A stretch of 64,000 nucleotides of DNA from Brevibacillus brevis (GCF_001039275.2 NZ_CP030117.1:5628001-5692000); one strand, 5' to 3'; shown: positions 24,588 to 39,500, numbered from the stretch's first letter. Program-made: numbers and translations. Notes: a model not told the origin generated them from the letters alone.

Positions 24588-27500
24588 CTAGGACAAAGAT
24601 GATAGGATTCGTTCCGCTTTCTGGACGGCGGTCTCCAACGTTATGGTTTCGTCGAGAAACTGATCTAGAAGATCACTGAGGCCGTTTTCATCCGCCTTCG
24701 CCTCTTCCCGTTGCTCCGCTTTCTTTACCCAATGGCTTTCTTTGGCAAAGGGGTATGTCGGCAATGGAATCCGCTGCTGCTCCCCTTCCAGGAACAGCTT
24801 GCGTAAGTCCAGCGGATAACCGTGAACAAACAGCTCGGCACAAGCCAGCAGATGCTCTCGTGCCAGGCCGTCGACATTGTCTCGGTATGCCTGGATGCTT
24901 TGATTTACTTCCTCGATTCGCCGTTCATCATCCCGCATCCCGGCAGGCTGCAGCTCTGCTTGAACAACGTCCTGCGCATGGCCGTTATCCAACCATTCGC
25001 CAAGCCGTTCGAGTAGCTCATGCCGGGAGCCGGCGACGCATGCAAACCGGTGCTTCAAGTGCTTACGTCCTGCCAGCAGCGTAAAGCTGACCGAGGCGCA
25101 GTCCAACTGCGGGGAGTGTCGGCAGTGCGCAGCTAGCCTTTCAACCTGTTGGCGCAACTGTACGGCAGTCCGTCCCGACAGCACGAACAAGTATGCGGAT
25201 CTCGCCTCCCGTCTGCGAACCGGCTGAGGAGCTTCCTCAAGAACAAGATGCGCATTCGTTCCACTGAATCCGAATGAGCTAATGGCCGCCATTCGTTTCG
25301 TTCCCTCGCCAAGTGTCCAATCCCTAAGCTCCGTATTGACGTAAAAGGGACTATTTTCGAAAGCAATGCTTGTGTTGCCCTTTTCAAAATGGAGTGAAGG
25401 CGGCAGCTTTTTGTGACGCAATGACAGAATAACTTTCAAAAAGCCCGCAATGCCTGCGGCAGCAGCCGGATGGCCGAGATTCGATTTAATCGAACCGACC
25501 GCGCAATAGCGGTTATCGTCCGTGTAATGGCGGAACGCCCGGGTCAGTGCCTGAAACTCGATCGGATCTCCCAGCTTCGTTCCCGTTCCATGCGCCTCCA
25601 CCAGCTGAATATGGCGCGGATTGATGCCGAAGCTATCATACACATGCCGCAGCAGACGTTTCTGTGAATTCGCACTTGGTGCCGTAATGCCGTTTGTCGT
25701 GCCGTCTTGATTGATGCCGCTGCCGCGGATCACGCCATAAATATGATCGCCGTCGGCAAGCGCATCCTTCAAACGTTTGAGAACAACCACACCGGCGCCT
25801 TCTCCAGGCACGAAGCCATCGGCTCTTTCGTCAAAAGCATGGCATCGGCCGCTGGGAGAAAGCATACCAGCACGATTGGAGACGGTATAAAATTCAGGCG
25901 TTGATTGGATGAATACGCCGCCCGCAAGCGCCATGTCCGTTTCCCTTGTCCACAGGCTTTGACACGCAAGATGAATCGCAACCAGCGAACTGGAGCAGGC
26001 TGTATCCACCGTTACCGCAGGCCCCTGTAGGTTCAGGTAATAAGCAATCCGTGCAGGTATGACTGATCCTGCATTGCCCCAGAATGCCTGAGCCGGCGCT
26101 TCGTCTCCAAACAATCTCGCGTAATCGCTGCCGCAGCTTCCGACATAGACGCCGCATCGCCGCGTATGCTCTCCCGGTCCCGCATATCCAGCATCCTCCA
26201 GCGCTTTCCACGATTCCTCGAGAAAGATACGCTGCTGAGGATCCATGTAATCGGCTTCCACGCCGGTGATGTTAAAGAAAAGCGGATCGAAGCAATCAAT
26301 TGAGCTTAAAAAGCTTCCATGTCGGCAGCTTTTGACCCCTTTCGGATCCCGACCGCTCCCACGAAGTTCCCAGCGCGTCACTTCTTCTACCAGATCGGTT
26401 CCTGCCTCAAGATGTGACCATAGCTCCTCCACTGAATCCGAACGAGCAAAACGGCCGCTTATCCCGACAATGGCCACAGGTTCTAAAGACGTCGGAACCT
26501 GCGATATGCTTGCATTCTCCATAGCAGAAGAACTGGCTTCTGGTTCGGACATGTAATCGCCACCGGGTATACGAACTACAATCTTGCCGATATTTTTCCG
26601 GTTCTCCAACTGACGATAGGCTTCCTTAAAATCAGAGAGCGCGTAAACGCGGCCGATTGTTGGCCGAATGACCCCTTGTGCAATCAGAGCTGTCAACTCG
26701 TCCCAATAAGCCTGGATCGTAGCCGGTTGTTCGGCTGACAACGCTCTTAAGTCAACGGAATAGAACGCCCTGTTCTCGTTCAACAGAGACAAGTCGATGC
26801 TCCGTGCGGACTTCAGCGCGGTTAAGGCGAGCTCAATATACCGGCCTCCCGGCGCCAAACACCGGAATCCTTTCGACATCGCGTCCCCGGACAGTGTGTT
26901 CACAACGATCTGTAACCCTTGTCCATCCGTAAGCCTCTTGATCTCCTGCTCGAAATCGTCTTCCCTGTAATTGATAAGCTTCGAAACACCGATACCTGCA
27001 AGATAGTCCAATTTTTCCTTGGAGCCTGCGGTAGCGTATATTTCCGCGCCGTAATGGCGGGCTAGCTGTACGGCCATCAAGCCGATTCCTCCCGCCGCCG
27101 TTTGAACAAGCACCTTGTCGCCCGGTTTGACTGCCGCTTTGCGAAAGGCGTCCATCATCGTAAGGCCGACTGCTGGCAGCGAACAAGCTTCTTCGAAAGA
27201 CAGAAAGTCAGGCTTTGGAAGAAGCGACTGCTCCGAGCATACGATGTAGGTCGATTGCGCGCCTATATTTTCCCCTCCGGTCACAACCACTTGATCACCA
27301 CGCCGGACGGAGGTCACTGCTTTACCGGTATCGATGACAACACCACTTGCCTCAAAGCCGGGCGTAAAAGGAAAAGGTGGCATCACTGGATACAGACCTT
27401 TGGCGCAAAGCAAATCGCCAAAGTTCAATGAAAAGGCGCGTACCTCAACCAGCACATCATGCTCCGTCAGCGGCGGCACTACCGATTGTTTCAATTGAAG

Positions 27501-30500
27501 CTCGTCGATACTGCCGGGGCGTTCAACGACTATATGATGGCGTACCCGCGGCGTCTGACTCTTTTCCGCCAGCTCGAAGGTAGCTGTATCTTCTGCGGCT
27601 CGATACCCGTCCTCCGATGCCCCCGGCGCCGAGGCCCGTTCTTCAGCCATGACCTGCGGCGGGGATTGGGCTGCGTTTTTATCCGACTGCCGGTACTTGC
27701 TCAGCAGTTCCTGCCGATGCTCGCGAAGCAGCCAATCGGATAGCCGCTCGACGCTGTTATAGTCAAATATGATCGTCGTCTGGAGCTGCGTCTCGCAGCG
27801 CTCATTAATGATATTAATGAGGTTGACCGCAATGATGGAATCGACGCCGTAATCCGAGAAGCTCCGATCGTCCTGGATTCGGCCTGCATCGATTTGCAAT
27901 GCATCCGCCACCGCTGTTCGAATAACGGTTTGGATAAACGAACCAAGCGCCCGGTCCGAAACGTCACCGGCACCGCTTGTGCCGCTTGTGGACGGGCTGA
28001 TCGGGAGCGGCTCCTGCCCCTGGAAATCCGACGGGACGCTCGCGCAACGGTTTAGGTACTGCCGGTACACGCCGTCGCTCTCCGCAGCAATAACAGCGGC
28101 ACCGAGAAAATGACCTTTCCGTGCCGGATAAAAGATGCTCCGGAAACCTTGCTCCGCCAAAAGCCGCTGCCACATTTCCGTAGTTAGAACCGGACTGCCG
28201 GGAATGCGTACTTCGGCATCCTCATGCAGCCACCAGCCTTCCAATAACCCGAAAGTCACGTGCATGAACAGGCGGTTTGCATGGATCTCGTTGATCAGCA
28301 ATAACCCGCCCGGGCGCAGGGCTGCCTTTGCATGACGCAACGTACGGCTTATCCGTGCAGTGGCATGGAGCACATTCGTTGCTATGACAAGATCGAAGCT
28401 TCCTTCTTCAATCCCTTGCTCGGCAAGTGGACGTTCAATATCAACCATTTTGCAGGACAAGTAAGGAGCCTGCGTCCCATACGCCTGCTTTCCGTGAATC
28501 AGAAACGCCTTTGATAAATCCGTGTAAAGATAGTCGGCCATGTTGGATTGATACGGTTCCAGCCGCTTGAGTACAACCGCACTCGTCCCTCCTGTACCCG
28601 CTCCGATCTCCAGGATCCGAATCTTGGCCGATTTGTCCAGCGCCAAGCGTTCCTGTACATAAGCCGCCGCTGTATCCGCAAGCGCTTCATTGAAAAAATC
28701 AGCCATCAGATTGTTTTTGTAAACAGACTCCACCAATCCAAAGGAACCGTTCGGGAAAATAACATCCGTTGCCGGTAATTCCCCGACCAAAATGCGCTGG
28801 AGGGCGTGCAGCGTTTTTTCTGCCAACTCGGCTTGTGTATTCATATTGCCGTTGCTCTTCCATTCGCTTCTCATCCGGTACCATTGCCGCCACTCTCCAT
28901 CCAAATCCAGAGGGCGTGTATCCAATATGCGCACCGTGCCGTCCTCGCGCCGAACATAACCGGCCCGTTCGAAGGCGGCTATGGTTTCTTGATGCCACCT
29001 GTAGTAGGCCGGCAGCATCCCGGACGCACCGTCTTCCACACTGCTAAGCCAGCCGCCTTCTCTGTAGATCGCCCACATCAATCTGCAAATGGCAGCGTCC
29101 AGCAACGCCATGGGGTGCCCCATATCGGATTGTATACGGCCAAGCCGCGAATCATCTGCTTCCTGTATGCGGTTTCGAATCCCTGGAAGCAGTGAGCTGC
29201 GATCAGCCTGCATGACTAGACGTTCATCATGCAGCATTCCTGCAAGCGGCACCGGCTTTGTCATCTTCAGCATCACCAGTTGGTCCAATGGTCCTACAAG
29301 CAGCAATTCCAACGCGGCCATTGCTTCGTCCGGTTCAATGGAAGCTACGCCAAGCGAGGCCATTTTCTTCCGGTACTCTTCCGAGGCAACTACGCCTACG
29401 CTTCCCCAATAACCCCAATTCATCACCTTGACCGGGAAGGGCAGCTCCTTGCCTAGCCTGTGCGCATAAGCATCCTTGAAGGTGCAACCGGAAGCATAAT
29501 TACTTTGACCGGCCGGTTTGGTATACGAATTAATAGAAGAAAAGAACAGCATAAAATCAAGCTGCTCAGCCGCGAATACTTGCGCCATCCGCGCACTGAT
29601 ATCCACTTTCGCCGATAGCGCCGCACGGAAGCGTGCTTCATCCATATTTGCCAAGCTTTGATCCAGCAGGACGATCGCGGAATGGATGACGCCATGGATT
29701 GTGCCATAGCGTGACTTCACTTCGTCGATAGACCGCTGTAAAGACTGTTTGTCTTTGGCATTGGCCGAAATATACCACGGCTCTATCCCATAAGCCGCAC
29801 CCAGTCGGTCAATCTTAAGCTGAATGGTTTCATCCAGCGATTTCCGGCCAATCCAAACAATTCGTCCTCTATATTGGCGGATCATATATTCGGTCCACGC
29901 CTCGCCGATCCCGCCTGCACCGCCGATGACGACATAAACGCCGTCTTGACGATAAAGGCTTTGTTTCGGTACGGCTGCGGCCACCGGAAGTATTTGTTGA
30001 CGATACCACCGGTTATCCCGACAAGCCCATACGTGGCCTTCCGAGTCGGCAGGAAGACGGAACAATTGATCAAACGAAAGGCTGCCGCCTGCTTCCAAAT
30101 CGGCAACCCGTATCGCCCATAGCGGATATTCCTTGGCGATCGCGCCGGCCAATCCGTGTACGCTGGCAGCGGAAGAACGCACGGCGTCATCGCGTTGGAC
30201 CGAAACGGCTTGCTGGGTGATGAAGCTCAAGGCGATACGCTTGCTCCCATAACCCAGCGCCAATAAGGCCTTTACGAGCCGGAACAGATGAAGGACGCCC
30301 TTTTCCTGTTCTTCGATGGGAGCATCCGAAGCGGCAGCTCCGACCGGTTCCCGTGCCGCAATCCACAACAGGTGCTCGAATTCGCCGCACACCCTTAACT
30401 TGTGGGCCATCTCCTCGATCGTATCCGAAGCATTCAGAATGATTCTCGGTGCTGCCGGCCACTCATGCTGATTTTCACGAATGGCCACGCTTTCGTCTTC

Positions 30501-33500
30501 CGCAATGATTACGGTTCGGTTCGGCGGCTGGACACCGCTTGTTTCTACTTCCGCCTCGCTCCAGACGTAAGTCAGCAAATCCGTCAAGGTCTGGTCAGAT
30601 TTCTCGGAGGCATGATCCGTGTTCGACGACTTCGCATTATCCGTCGCGCTCCGATCCGTCAAACGGGACGAAAATCCCTTTATTGCCACGCATACGTTCC
30701 CTTGTTCATCACAAAGATCGATATCAAGCTTATGAATGTGGCCGTCTGCAGCCTCGCCGCGTGTTGGCCGCAGCCAAGCCCACATAACCGTTGCGCAGCG
30801 GTCAAACAGCTCAAGCTCATCGATTGCAAACGGAAGCTTCATCTTGTTCTCTTCCGTCCCGTCCATAAAGAAAACCGCCGCTTGCAGGGCGGAATCCATC
30901 ATGCTTGGGTGCATCGTGTAGTGATCCTTCGTGCTCTGGACGCTCGTGGGCAGCAAGAGCTTGGCGAGGACGCCCTCAGGCCCTGTGTAAACCTCGTCCA
31001 ATCCTCTTTGCCCGGAACCGTATTGAACACCCATTCGTTCAAATGCCTCGTAGCAGCTCTGAACGGACCGCTTCTGCGTCAGCGTAGTTTTCAACGCTTC
31101 AAGCAACATCACAGGTCGTTCCCGCATCTCGAAAAATGCTCCTACCCCTTGACTATGGAGAACGCTCTCTTTCTCGATTTGACTCGTAACCCGGTAGCTA
31201 ATGTCTCCGTTTTGTTCCTGCTTCACCCCGATCCGAACGTCCAAAGGCTTGGCAGCCACAGTCATGGGCTGTGCCCAAACGACTCGTTTCAGACGGAGCC
31301 CGAGTCTGCTCTCCCGCTCGCCGCCCGCCATCATCCGAATCGCGGCTTGTGCCATCTCCAAATAAGCGACACCGGGCAGAACCGGTTCGCCGTTCACGAC
31401 GTGATCTCTGATGAAGAATTCCTCGCCTGTAAATGTCGAGCTGTATTTCATGCCCTGGAGATCCGATGTATTTCTTTGTACCAATGGGTGGAGTACGGCT
31501 TGCATTGTCGTATCACTTTCTGTCTGCGCATCCGCATGCGGTTTGACTTCCGGCACCCAATACCGTTCATCGGCAAAAGGATAGGTAGGCAGCGGAATTT
31601 TGAAATTGCTTCCCTTCGCGAACAGCTCGTGATAATCAAGCTCATAACCTTGTACGTAAAGCTCGGCTATCGATGACAAGCGCTCCATATAGTCAGCGGT
31701 GTCGTTCGCATGCTGCAGCTCGCGAATACACTGGTTTCCATACCGTTTCAAAGCAAGCTGCTGCCGCACGCCATTGGCGTTAAGCTCGGACTGGAATATC
31801 CGCGGCGTGGCCTCACTGCCGATCCACGAAGACAGCAAGGACGCTAATTCACGGGTATCACGGACGACTAGCGCCAGCCTGTGATGGAAGTGTTTCCGCC
31901 CTGTAAGCAGCGTAAAGCTTATACTGCCGCAATCGGCGTCAGCGTTTGCTAAACCGTAATCCAGGAGCTGTTCCGCTTGCCGGCGCAGTTGCTCCTGCGT
32001 ACAAGCCGACAAGACGATCAGGAAGCCCTGCCGTTTGATGATGGACTTACGATCGATTGCAGGGGCTTCTTCGACAACAAGATGCGCGTTCGTCCCGCTG
32101 AACCCAAACGAGCTGACTGCTGCGCGGCGCCTGCTTCCTGCTTCGGCCTCCCAGTTCCTCAGCTCGGTATTGACATAAAACGGACTTTCTTTAAAATCAA
32201 TGCCGGGGTTGCCGTTAATAAAATGCAAGGACGGCGGCAGTTGCTTATATTTGAGCGCCAGCAGTACCTTGAGCAAACCGGCGATACCCGCAGCGGCTGC
32301 AGCATGGCCCATATTGGTCTTGACGGAGCCGATGGCGCAGTACTCCCGCCGCTCCGTATAATGGCGAAACGCATTCGTCAGAGCTTGATATTCGATCGGA
32401 TCGCCCAATCGCGTGCCGGTCCCGTGTGCTTCGACTAGCTGTATACTTTCTGGATCAATGCCGAATGAATCGTAAACATCCCGTTCGAGACGCTCCTGGG
32501 ATAACGCGCTTGGAGCCGTTAAACCGTTCGTTGTACCGTCCTGGTTTATACCTGAGCCTATGATGACGCCATAGATGTAATCACCGTCGGCCTGGGCGTC
32601 ACGGAGCCGCTTCAGAACAACAGTCCCCACACCTTCACCGGGTACAAAGCCATCTGCCCGTTCATCAAAAGTGTGGCACCGTCCCGACGCGGACAGCATG
32701 CCCGCTTGATTGGCGCTTTCATAAAAGCTTGGTGTCGACTGAATGAAAACACCGCCAGCCAGCGCCAATTCTGTTTCCCCGGCCCTTAAGCTCTGGCAGG
32801 CCATGTGGATAGCGACAAGCGAGCTGGAGCACGCGGTGTCGATGGTTACCGCCGGTCCGTGCAGGTTAAGATAATAGGCGATTCGTGCGGGAATGACCGA
32901 ACCGGCATTGCCCCAAAACGCAGGTGCCGGCGCCTGCTTGCCCATCAGTCGGGCATAGTCGCTTCCGCTGCTGCCGACAAACACGCCGCATTTTCGCCCA
33001 TCCATTCCCGCTCCGGCATAACCGGCATCTTCAAGCGCTTTCCACGCTTCCTCTAGAAATAAACGCTGTTGAGGATCCATATAATTCGCTTCGTAACCCG
33101 ATATGTTAAAGAAAACCGGGTCGAAACGGTCGATCGCATCGACAAAGCTGCCTTTCGAACAGAAACTGTTTTTCCCTGCCTTGTGTGAGCTAAGATCCCA
33201 GCGGCTGGCCTCCTCGATCAAATCGGTCCCGTTTGCCAGATTGGACCAAAATTCCTCCAGCGTTTCCGACTTGGCAAACCTGCCGCTCATCCCGATCACG
33301 GCAATGGGCTCCTGCTCCCGGCCTAGTTCCCCGCTGTGCGGTGCTCTCGGCAGTTCCGCATTGTCCAACTGCTTGACTAAAGCCGCCGTTTCTTGATATC
33401 GATAAGGCTCTGTAACCGTAACGACGATCTTGCCGATGGCCGTCCGATCCTCAATAGACCGGTAAGCATCCGCCACTCGCTCAAACGGGATAACCCTATC

Positions 33501-36500
33501 AATGACAGGGCTTATCGTTCCTGCTTCGACAAGCGCAAGCATTTCTTCGACATAACCTCGCAGCTCGGCTGGATTCTCGTTAGCAAGCTTTCTTGAATTG
33601 ATGCTATAAAAGGTCTGATTCCCATCCAGCGCTGATAAATCGATCGTCTTCGCTGTTTTGAGTGCCGTCATCGCCAGCTCGATATAACGGCCTCCCGTCG
33701 CCAGACAGTTGATTCCTTTCTGAATGGCGTCCCCGGGAAGCGTATTGATAATGACATCGATTCCTTTACCGCCGGTCAGCCTGTCAATCTCTTCCTCGAA
33801 ATCGGTCTCCCTGTAATTGATCCTATAGTTCACACCGAGTGATTCCAAAAATTCAAGCTTACGGTTGGACCCGGCTGTAACATATAGTTCCGCACCATAA
33901 TGACGCGCAAGCTGTACCGCGATAAGTCCTGTTCCGCTTGCCGCGGTATGGATGAGAACTTTCTCGCCTTTCTTGAGATCCGCTTTGCGGAAAGCGTTGA
34001 TCATCGTCACGGCGGCTGCCGGAATGGTGCAAGCCTGCTCAAACGTGAGGTAATCCGGCTTCTTGAACAACTGGTCTTCCCGGCATGTGATCATGGTGGA
34101 TTGTCCGCCGAAGGAAGCCCCGAGCGCCACAATCACTTCATCGCCTGTGCGAACAGTCGAAACGTCGGCACCGGAGGCTACAACAACCCCGCTTGCCTCA
34201 AAGCCCGGTGTGAACGGGTATGCCGGCATGGTCGGGTATAGACCCTTCAAGCAGAGAAGATCGCCGAAATTCAACGCAAAGGCACGGACGGCGATGCGAA
34301 CCTCATCGGATCTCAGCTCTGAAACGCCAGATTGAGCAATCCGCAGCGAATCAACACCCCCGGGCCGCTCGATCACGACATGGTGATACGTCGACTTTTC
34401 CGCAGGAAGGGGAGCGCTCTGACGCTCACTGACTGCAGGCGATGGGGATTCTGCTGGTTGCGATCGAAAGCGATTGTTAAACGCAGGTATGCTAAGGCCG
34501 CTTTGGACGGGCTGCTTTGCCGATACCCGCAGGGCTCGTGCGCCCTCTTCCTCTCTGCTGGCAGCCAGTTCGCTCTGCTTGAGAAGAACGGTTATTTGAT
34601 CCGTATGCTCCTTGATTAAAAACGCACATAACCGCTTCACGTTATTGTAGTCAAACAGCACCGTTGTCTTGAGAATAAGGCCGAAGTGATGATTCAGGCT
34701 GTTCACGAGACTGACTGCCACGATGGAATCTACGCCGTATTCGGAGAAGCTTTTCTCTTCCTGAATACGCTTCTCGTCCATTTTCAAGGCTTGCGCGACA
34801 TATTCCCGTATCGTCTTATTGACATAATCTTCCATCCACTGTTCTTCCACATGTTCACCGCTTCTGTCCGTATTGGTTAGGTCATGAAGCCGCTCGTGCC
34901 GCTCTCCGGCCGCAAGCCGCTTAGGTTGATCTAAAATGCCGTCGCTCAACGCGGCAATAATATGCTGGTCCCATGAAAGGCGTCCATCGGAAGGAATCAT
35001 GATCCCGTGAAAGCCTGTCTGGGCAAGCAGGGACTGCCAGACTGGCACATGCAGACCCGGACATCCTGGAATTCGTAGCTCCGGATCTTCATAACGCCAC
35101 CAGCCCTCCAGCAGACCGAATGTCACATGATTGAACATCGTGTTGCCGGTAAGCTCGTTTAACAGAAGCAGTCCGTTTGCGCGCAGTGCGGATTTGGCAT
35201 GATACAGCGTCTTTTTCATATCACGGGTCGCATGAAGCACATTGGCCGCAATCACGATATCGAAGCTGCCCTTCGCAATTCCCTGCCCTTCCAACGCTTG
35301 TTCGACATCGAATAAATGGAAGGAAAGGTACGGATATTCTTTGCCATACTTCTGTTCCGCATGGAGCAAGAACGATTTGGATACATCTGTGTAGCTAAAA
35401 TCGATGATATGCGCTTCATAAGGCTTCAGCCTCCGAAGCACCGCCTCGCTTGTTCCGCCGCTTCCGGCACCAATTTCTAAAATCTGTATTTTCGCATTCG
35501 GATCAAGTGCAATCCGTTCACGCACGTAATCCGCCGCCGTATCCGCGAGCAGGTCGTTATAAAAGTCGGCTACGCAGTTATTTTTGTAAATGCCCTCCAC
35601 CAACGCCGTGGACGAACCCGGGAACATGACATCCGTCGGCCTAACGCCATCGGAGAGAATCTCGGAAAGCGCGCGCATCGTCGCCTCCACAAGGGAAGCT
35701 TGTGCAGAGACATCGTCATGGTCCAGCCATTTGTTCTTGTTCGCTTCCCATTCCACCCAGGCTTGCTCGAGAGTTACCGGCTCTTGAGCCGGGGCGTAAA
35801 TGCCGGCTGCCTCCGGTATTAAATAGCCGCTGCGGACCAGCATTGCGACGCTTTCTTGAAACCATCTCCGATAGGAGCTCAGCAATTCCTTCTCCGAGGG
35901 TATGTAACCTCCGAAAGCTGATAAAGAGGCCACCCATCCTGTTTCGCAAAAATAAGCCCAAAGCATCCGGCACAGTGTGCGGTTCATATCGTTCATTCGA
36001 TCGATTGCTTCCGACACTTTGGCTTTGTCCTGCGCCGTCTCTTCATCGCTATCCAAAATTCGCGATACTCCTCCGGGTCCGCTAAGATACTCCGCCATTG
36101 TATTGATCGTCATCGTCTTAAACGCAGGCAATTCGGATGGCCGCACTTCAAGCTGACAAGCTTCGAACAGTTGATGAGCCCATTCATTCAGCTTGATCGG
36201 GTCCATACCGTATTCCTCCATCTCGGCGTCCGGATCAATCTCGTCTTCCTTCACACCTAAAATGGAAGCCGCAGCTTTTATCAAAACCGGCCGCAGTTGG
36301 ACGGTCGTGCGGCTTTCAGCGGAACATGCCTGAAGCGCAAGTTCTCGTTTTGTGGTCAACGCCCGAGTTACAAGACCTGTCATCCGGATACAGACACGGC
36401 CTTGGTCATCACATAAGTCGATATCGAATGTGAGATCCTGGTCCTTACCATTGCCTTCCTCCGAGACGCTCCGGATATAAGCCCACATCGATGGCGTGCA

Positions 36501-39500
36501 TCCGCGAAACACCTCAAGTGACGTCAACGCAAACGGCATCGCAAGCGGTGCTTGCCCGTTTTCTACTGCAGCCAAACCGATGCAGGCCTGCAAGGCTCCA
36601 TCCATCATGCTGGGGTGCAGCACAAAGTCATCCCTTGTTTCCGCAATCAATGAAGGCATCGACAGTTGCGCAAGCAGGTGTCCGTCGCCGATATAAATCA
36701 CGGATACCGAACGATGCGAGGGACCGTAATGAATACCCATCCTCTCGAACGCTTCGTAGCATTGCCCGGCCGATAACTGTCGTCGCGAACATTGCTTCCG
36801 AATCTCATGGTAATCTAAAATGGGCAGCTCAGCCGCTTCTGTGATAAGCACGGTTCCTTGACTGTGTACGTTCTCCCCAGCTTGTTCCTCCGGTGCCCCG
36901 GTATAAATCCGATATTCAATTGTCCCGTTGTCGCTTGGCTTCAAGGTAATATGGGCATGTACAGGTTCATCGCCTGCAAGGATCGGCTGCGCCCATACCA
37001 CCTGTTGCAATCGGACGGATACCTCCGGCAGCGACTTGCCGATGGATAGGACAGCCGCTGCTCGGGCCATTTCCAAATAAGCGACTCCCGGAAGGATGCG
37101 CCTGCCTTCGACCTGGTGGTCCTCCAAGTAAAATTCAGTTCCTTCAAACCGCGAGCTGAAGCGCTGTACGGTGAAATCCGACGTATTGTGGTGCAGCAGC
37201 GGATGAAGCAGATCAGCACCCGCTACCGTTTGGGTGCTTCTCATATCCGGGATCCAGTATCTCTGCTTGTCGAACGGATACGTCGGGAGCGAGATCGGAC
37301 GTGGCTTTAGCGCTTCGTATCGGCGATTCCAATCATAGACGCCGCCCTGAACCCACCGTTCGAGAACCTTCGATATATCCTCGTGCTCGAGTATTTCGGG
37401 CTTGCTTCCCCTGCTGCCGGATCCAACACTTCCCTGGTACAGCAGCGGAATTCCTTGGCGGCCATCCAAATAAGCGGAGAGCTTATATTGAAGCTCCTCA
37501 ACCGATTCAACGGCAACGGCCAACCGTTCTTCATGCTCATCCCTGCCGGTCTGCAGCGTATAAGCAATCTGCGCCAATTCCGCTTCGCTATTTTTCGAAT
37601 TGCTCATCCACTCGACGAACTGGCGAACCTGCTCACGCAGCCGTTCTTCATTTTTGGCCGACCATATCAGCGCATAAGGAGTTCCTATTACCAGAGCGGC
37701 CGATGCTTCTTCCACATATTCTTCGATGACGACATGGGCATAGGAGCCGGAAAAGCCGAAGGAGCTGACACCCGCCCGTCTCGGAAGTCCGTCCCTTGTG
37801 TCCCAGTATTGATTCTCCCGGTTTATGTAAAGCGCCGAGCCTTCCAGTTGGATGTAAGGGTTTATTTGATTAAGCTTTGGCATTGCTGGTATTTGCCGAT
37901 GCCTCATCTGTTGGATGACTTTGATGACGCCGGCGATTCCGGCAGCCCCTTCCGTGTGGCCGATATTCGACTTCACGGAACCGACCACGCAGAACTGCTT
38001 CTTGTCGGTGAAACGCTCAAACGCTTTCTTCAAGCTGCTTATTTCGATCGGGTCGCCGAGTGCCGTACCGGTGCCATGCGCTTCGATATAACCAATCGAT
38101 TCCGGCTCAATCCCTGCGTCCTCCCAAGCTTTCGCAATGACATGTTCCTCTCCCTCGACACTTGGTGCCGTAAGGGATGGCGTATGTCCTCCATGCAGCG
38201 CCGCTGAACCTTTTATGACGGCGTAGATGCGGTCGCCGTCTTTCTTCGCTTGCGACAGCGGTTTAAGCAGCATGCTGGCGATCGCCTCTCCCGGTACATA
38301 CCCGTCGGCGGCTGCATCAAACGTATGGCAGCGGCCGGTGGGAGATAAGGCGCCGATACTGCTGAAATACCGGTAGTGCCAGGACGACAGCAGCAGATTG
38401 ACGCCGCCGACAAAGGCCATATTACACTCCCCATTTTGCAAGGAACGGCAAGCCGTATGTAAAGCGAACAAAGACGAGGAACACGCTGTATCTATCGCCA
38501 TGCTCGGGCCTTTCAAATCAAAGATGAACGATACCCGATTGGCGACAACAGTCTGCGCATTGCCTGTCCCCATATGAGGATCGACGGGGAGATTCATTTC
38601 CGCGATTCGGTCGGCGTAATCATGAACGCACGCCCCGACAAATACTCCCGTGCTGCTTCCCCTTAACTGCTTCACAACGCCTGCATCCTCCGCGGTTGCG
38701 TAGACGCTTTGCAGCAGCAGACGGATTTGCGGATCCATCCATTCAGCTTCTCTTGGCGATATGTTAAAAAATTCCGCATCGAACTTATCGACGTCATCGA
38801 TAAAGCTGCCCCATTTGCAATACGTCTTATCCTTGGCCTGGCGGTCTTCGTCGAACCAAGGCCGGAAATCCCAATGGTCGGGCGGAATCTCTTTGATCAG
38901 ATCCTTCCGGGATACGATATTTTCCCAAAACGTTTCGATATCGGACGATTCTGCAAATAATGCATGCATCCCGATGACCGCGATATCCTCATGGTGGACT
39001 TCGTTTCCTGCGATCCGGCCGGCGGTCGACGAATGAGTCTTCGGCTTTGCTTTCGCAATCGGTGCAGATGCCGTTCCCAGCAGCTTCTGGAAGGCCTCCC
39101 TATGCTCCTTGCCAAAATAGGACGCAAGCTCCTCAATGCTTGGGTACTCGAAGAACAAGGTCGGATAGAGCTCGGAGCCGATTTCCCCTCCGATAACGCC
39201 GGTAAGTGCAATAAGCTGGGCGGAGTTTAGACCAAGCTCCATTAAATTCGCCGTAATGCTGCAAGACTTTAACCGGCCATCGGTGACCGTCTCCACCTGA
39301 CGCACCAAATAGCCGATGATGCGGTCTTCCAGAGCCTCGATTCCGCCATCAGCGGAATCATTCGTTGCAGTCTCTTCATGTGAGATTGCAGACAGACGGA
39401 GTCGCTTGATCGAACATTCCGTCAGCTCCGCCACCACTATGCCGGTGTTATCAATCAGCTCTGCATCGAAAACGATCATTTCGTCCGATTCTTTCAAATG

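Noticed and set aside
30402..31676. A 424-codon plus-strand open frame
   Set aside because: It lies antisense to conserved DH and KR coding sequence, has no ribosome site or recognisable domain, and its reading frame is explained by the codon bias of the opposite strand.
36075..36305. psiACPs as sequencing errors in ordinary ACPs
   Set aside because: Four separate copies differ at several positions, keep an open frame, share psiACP-specific residues, and sit in the same place relative to cMT.
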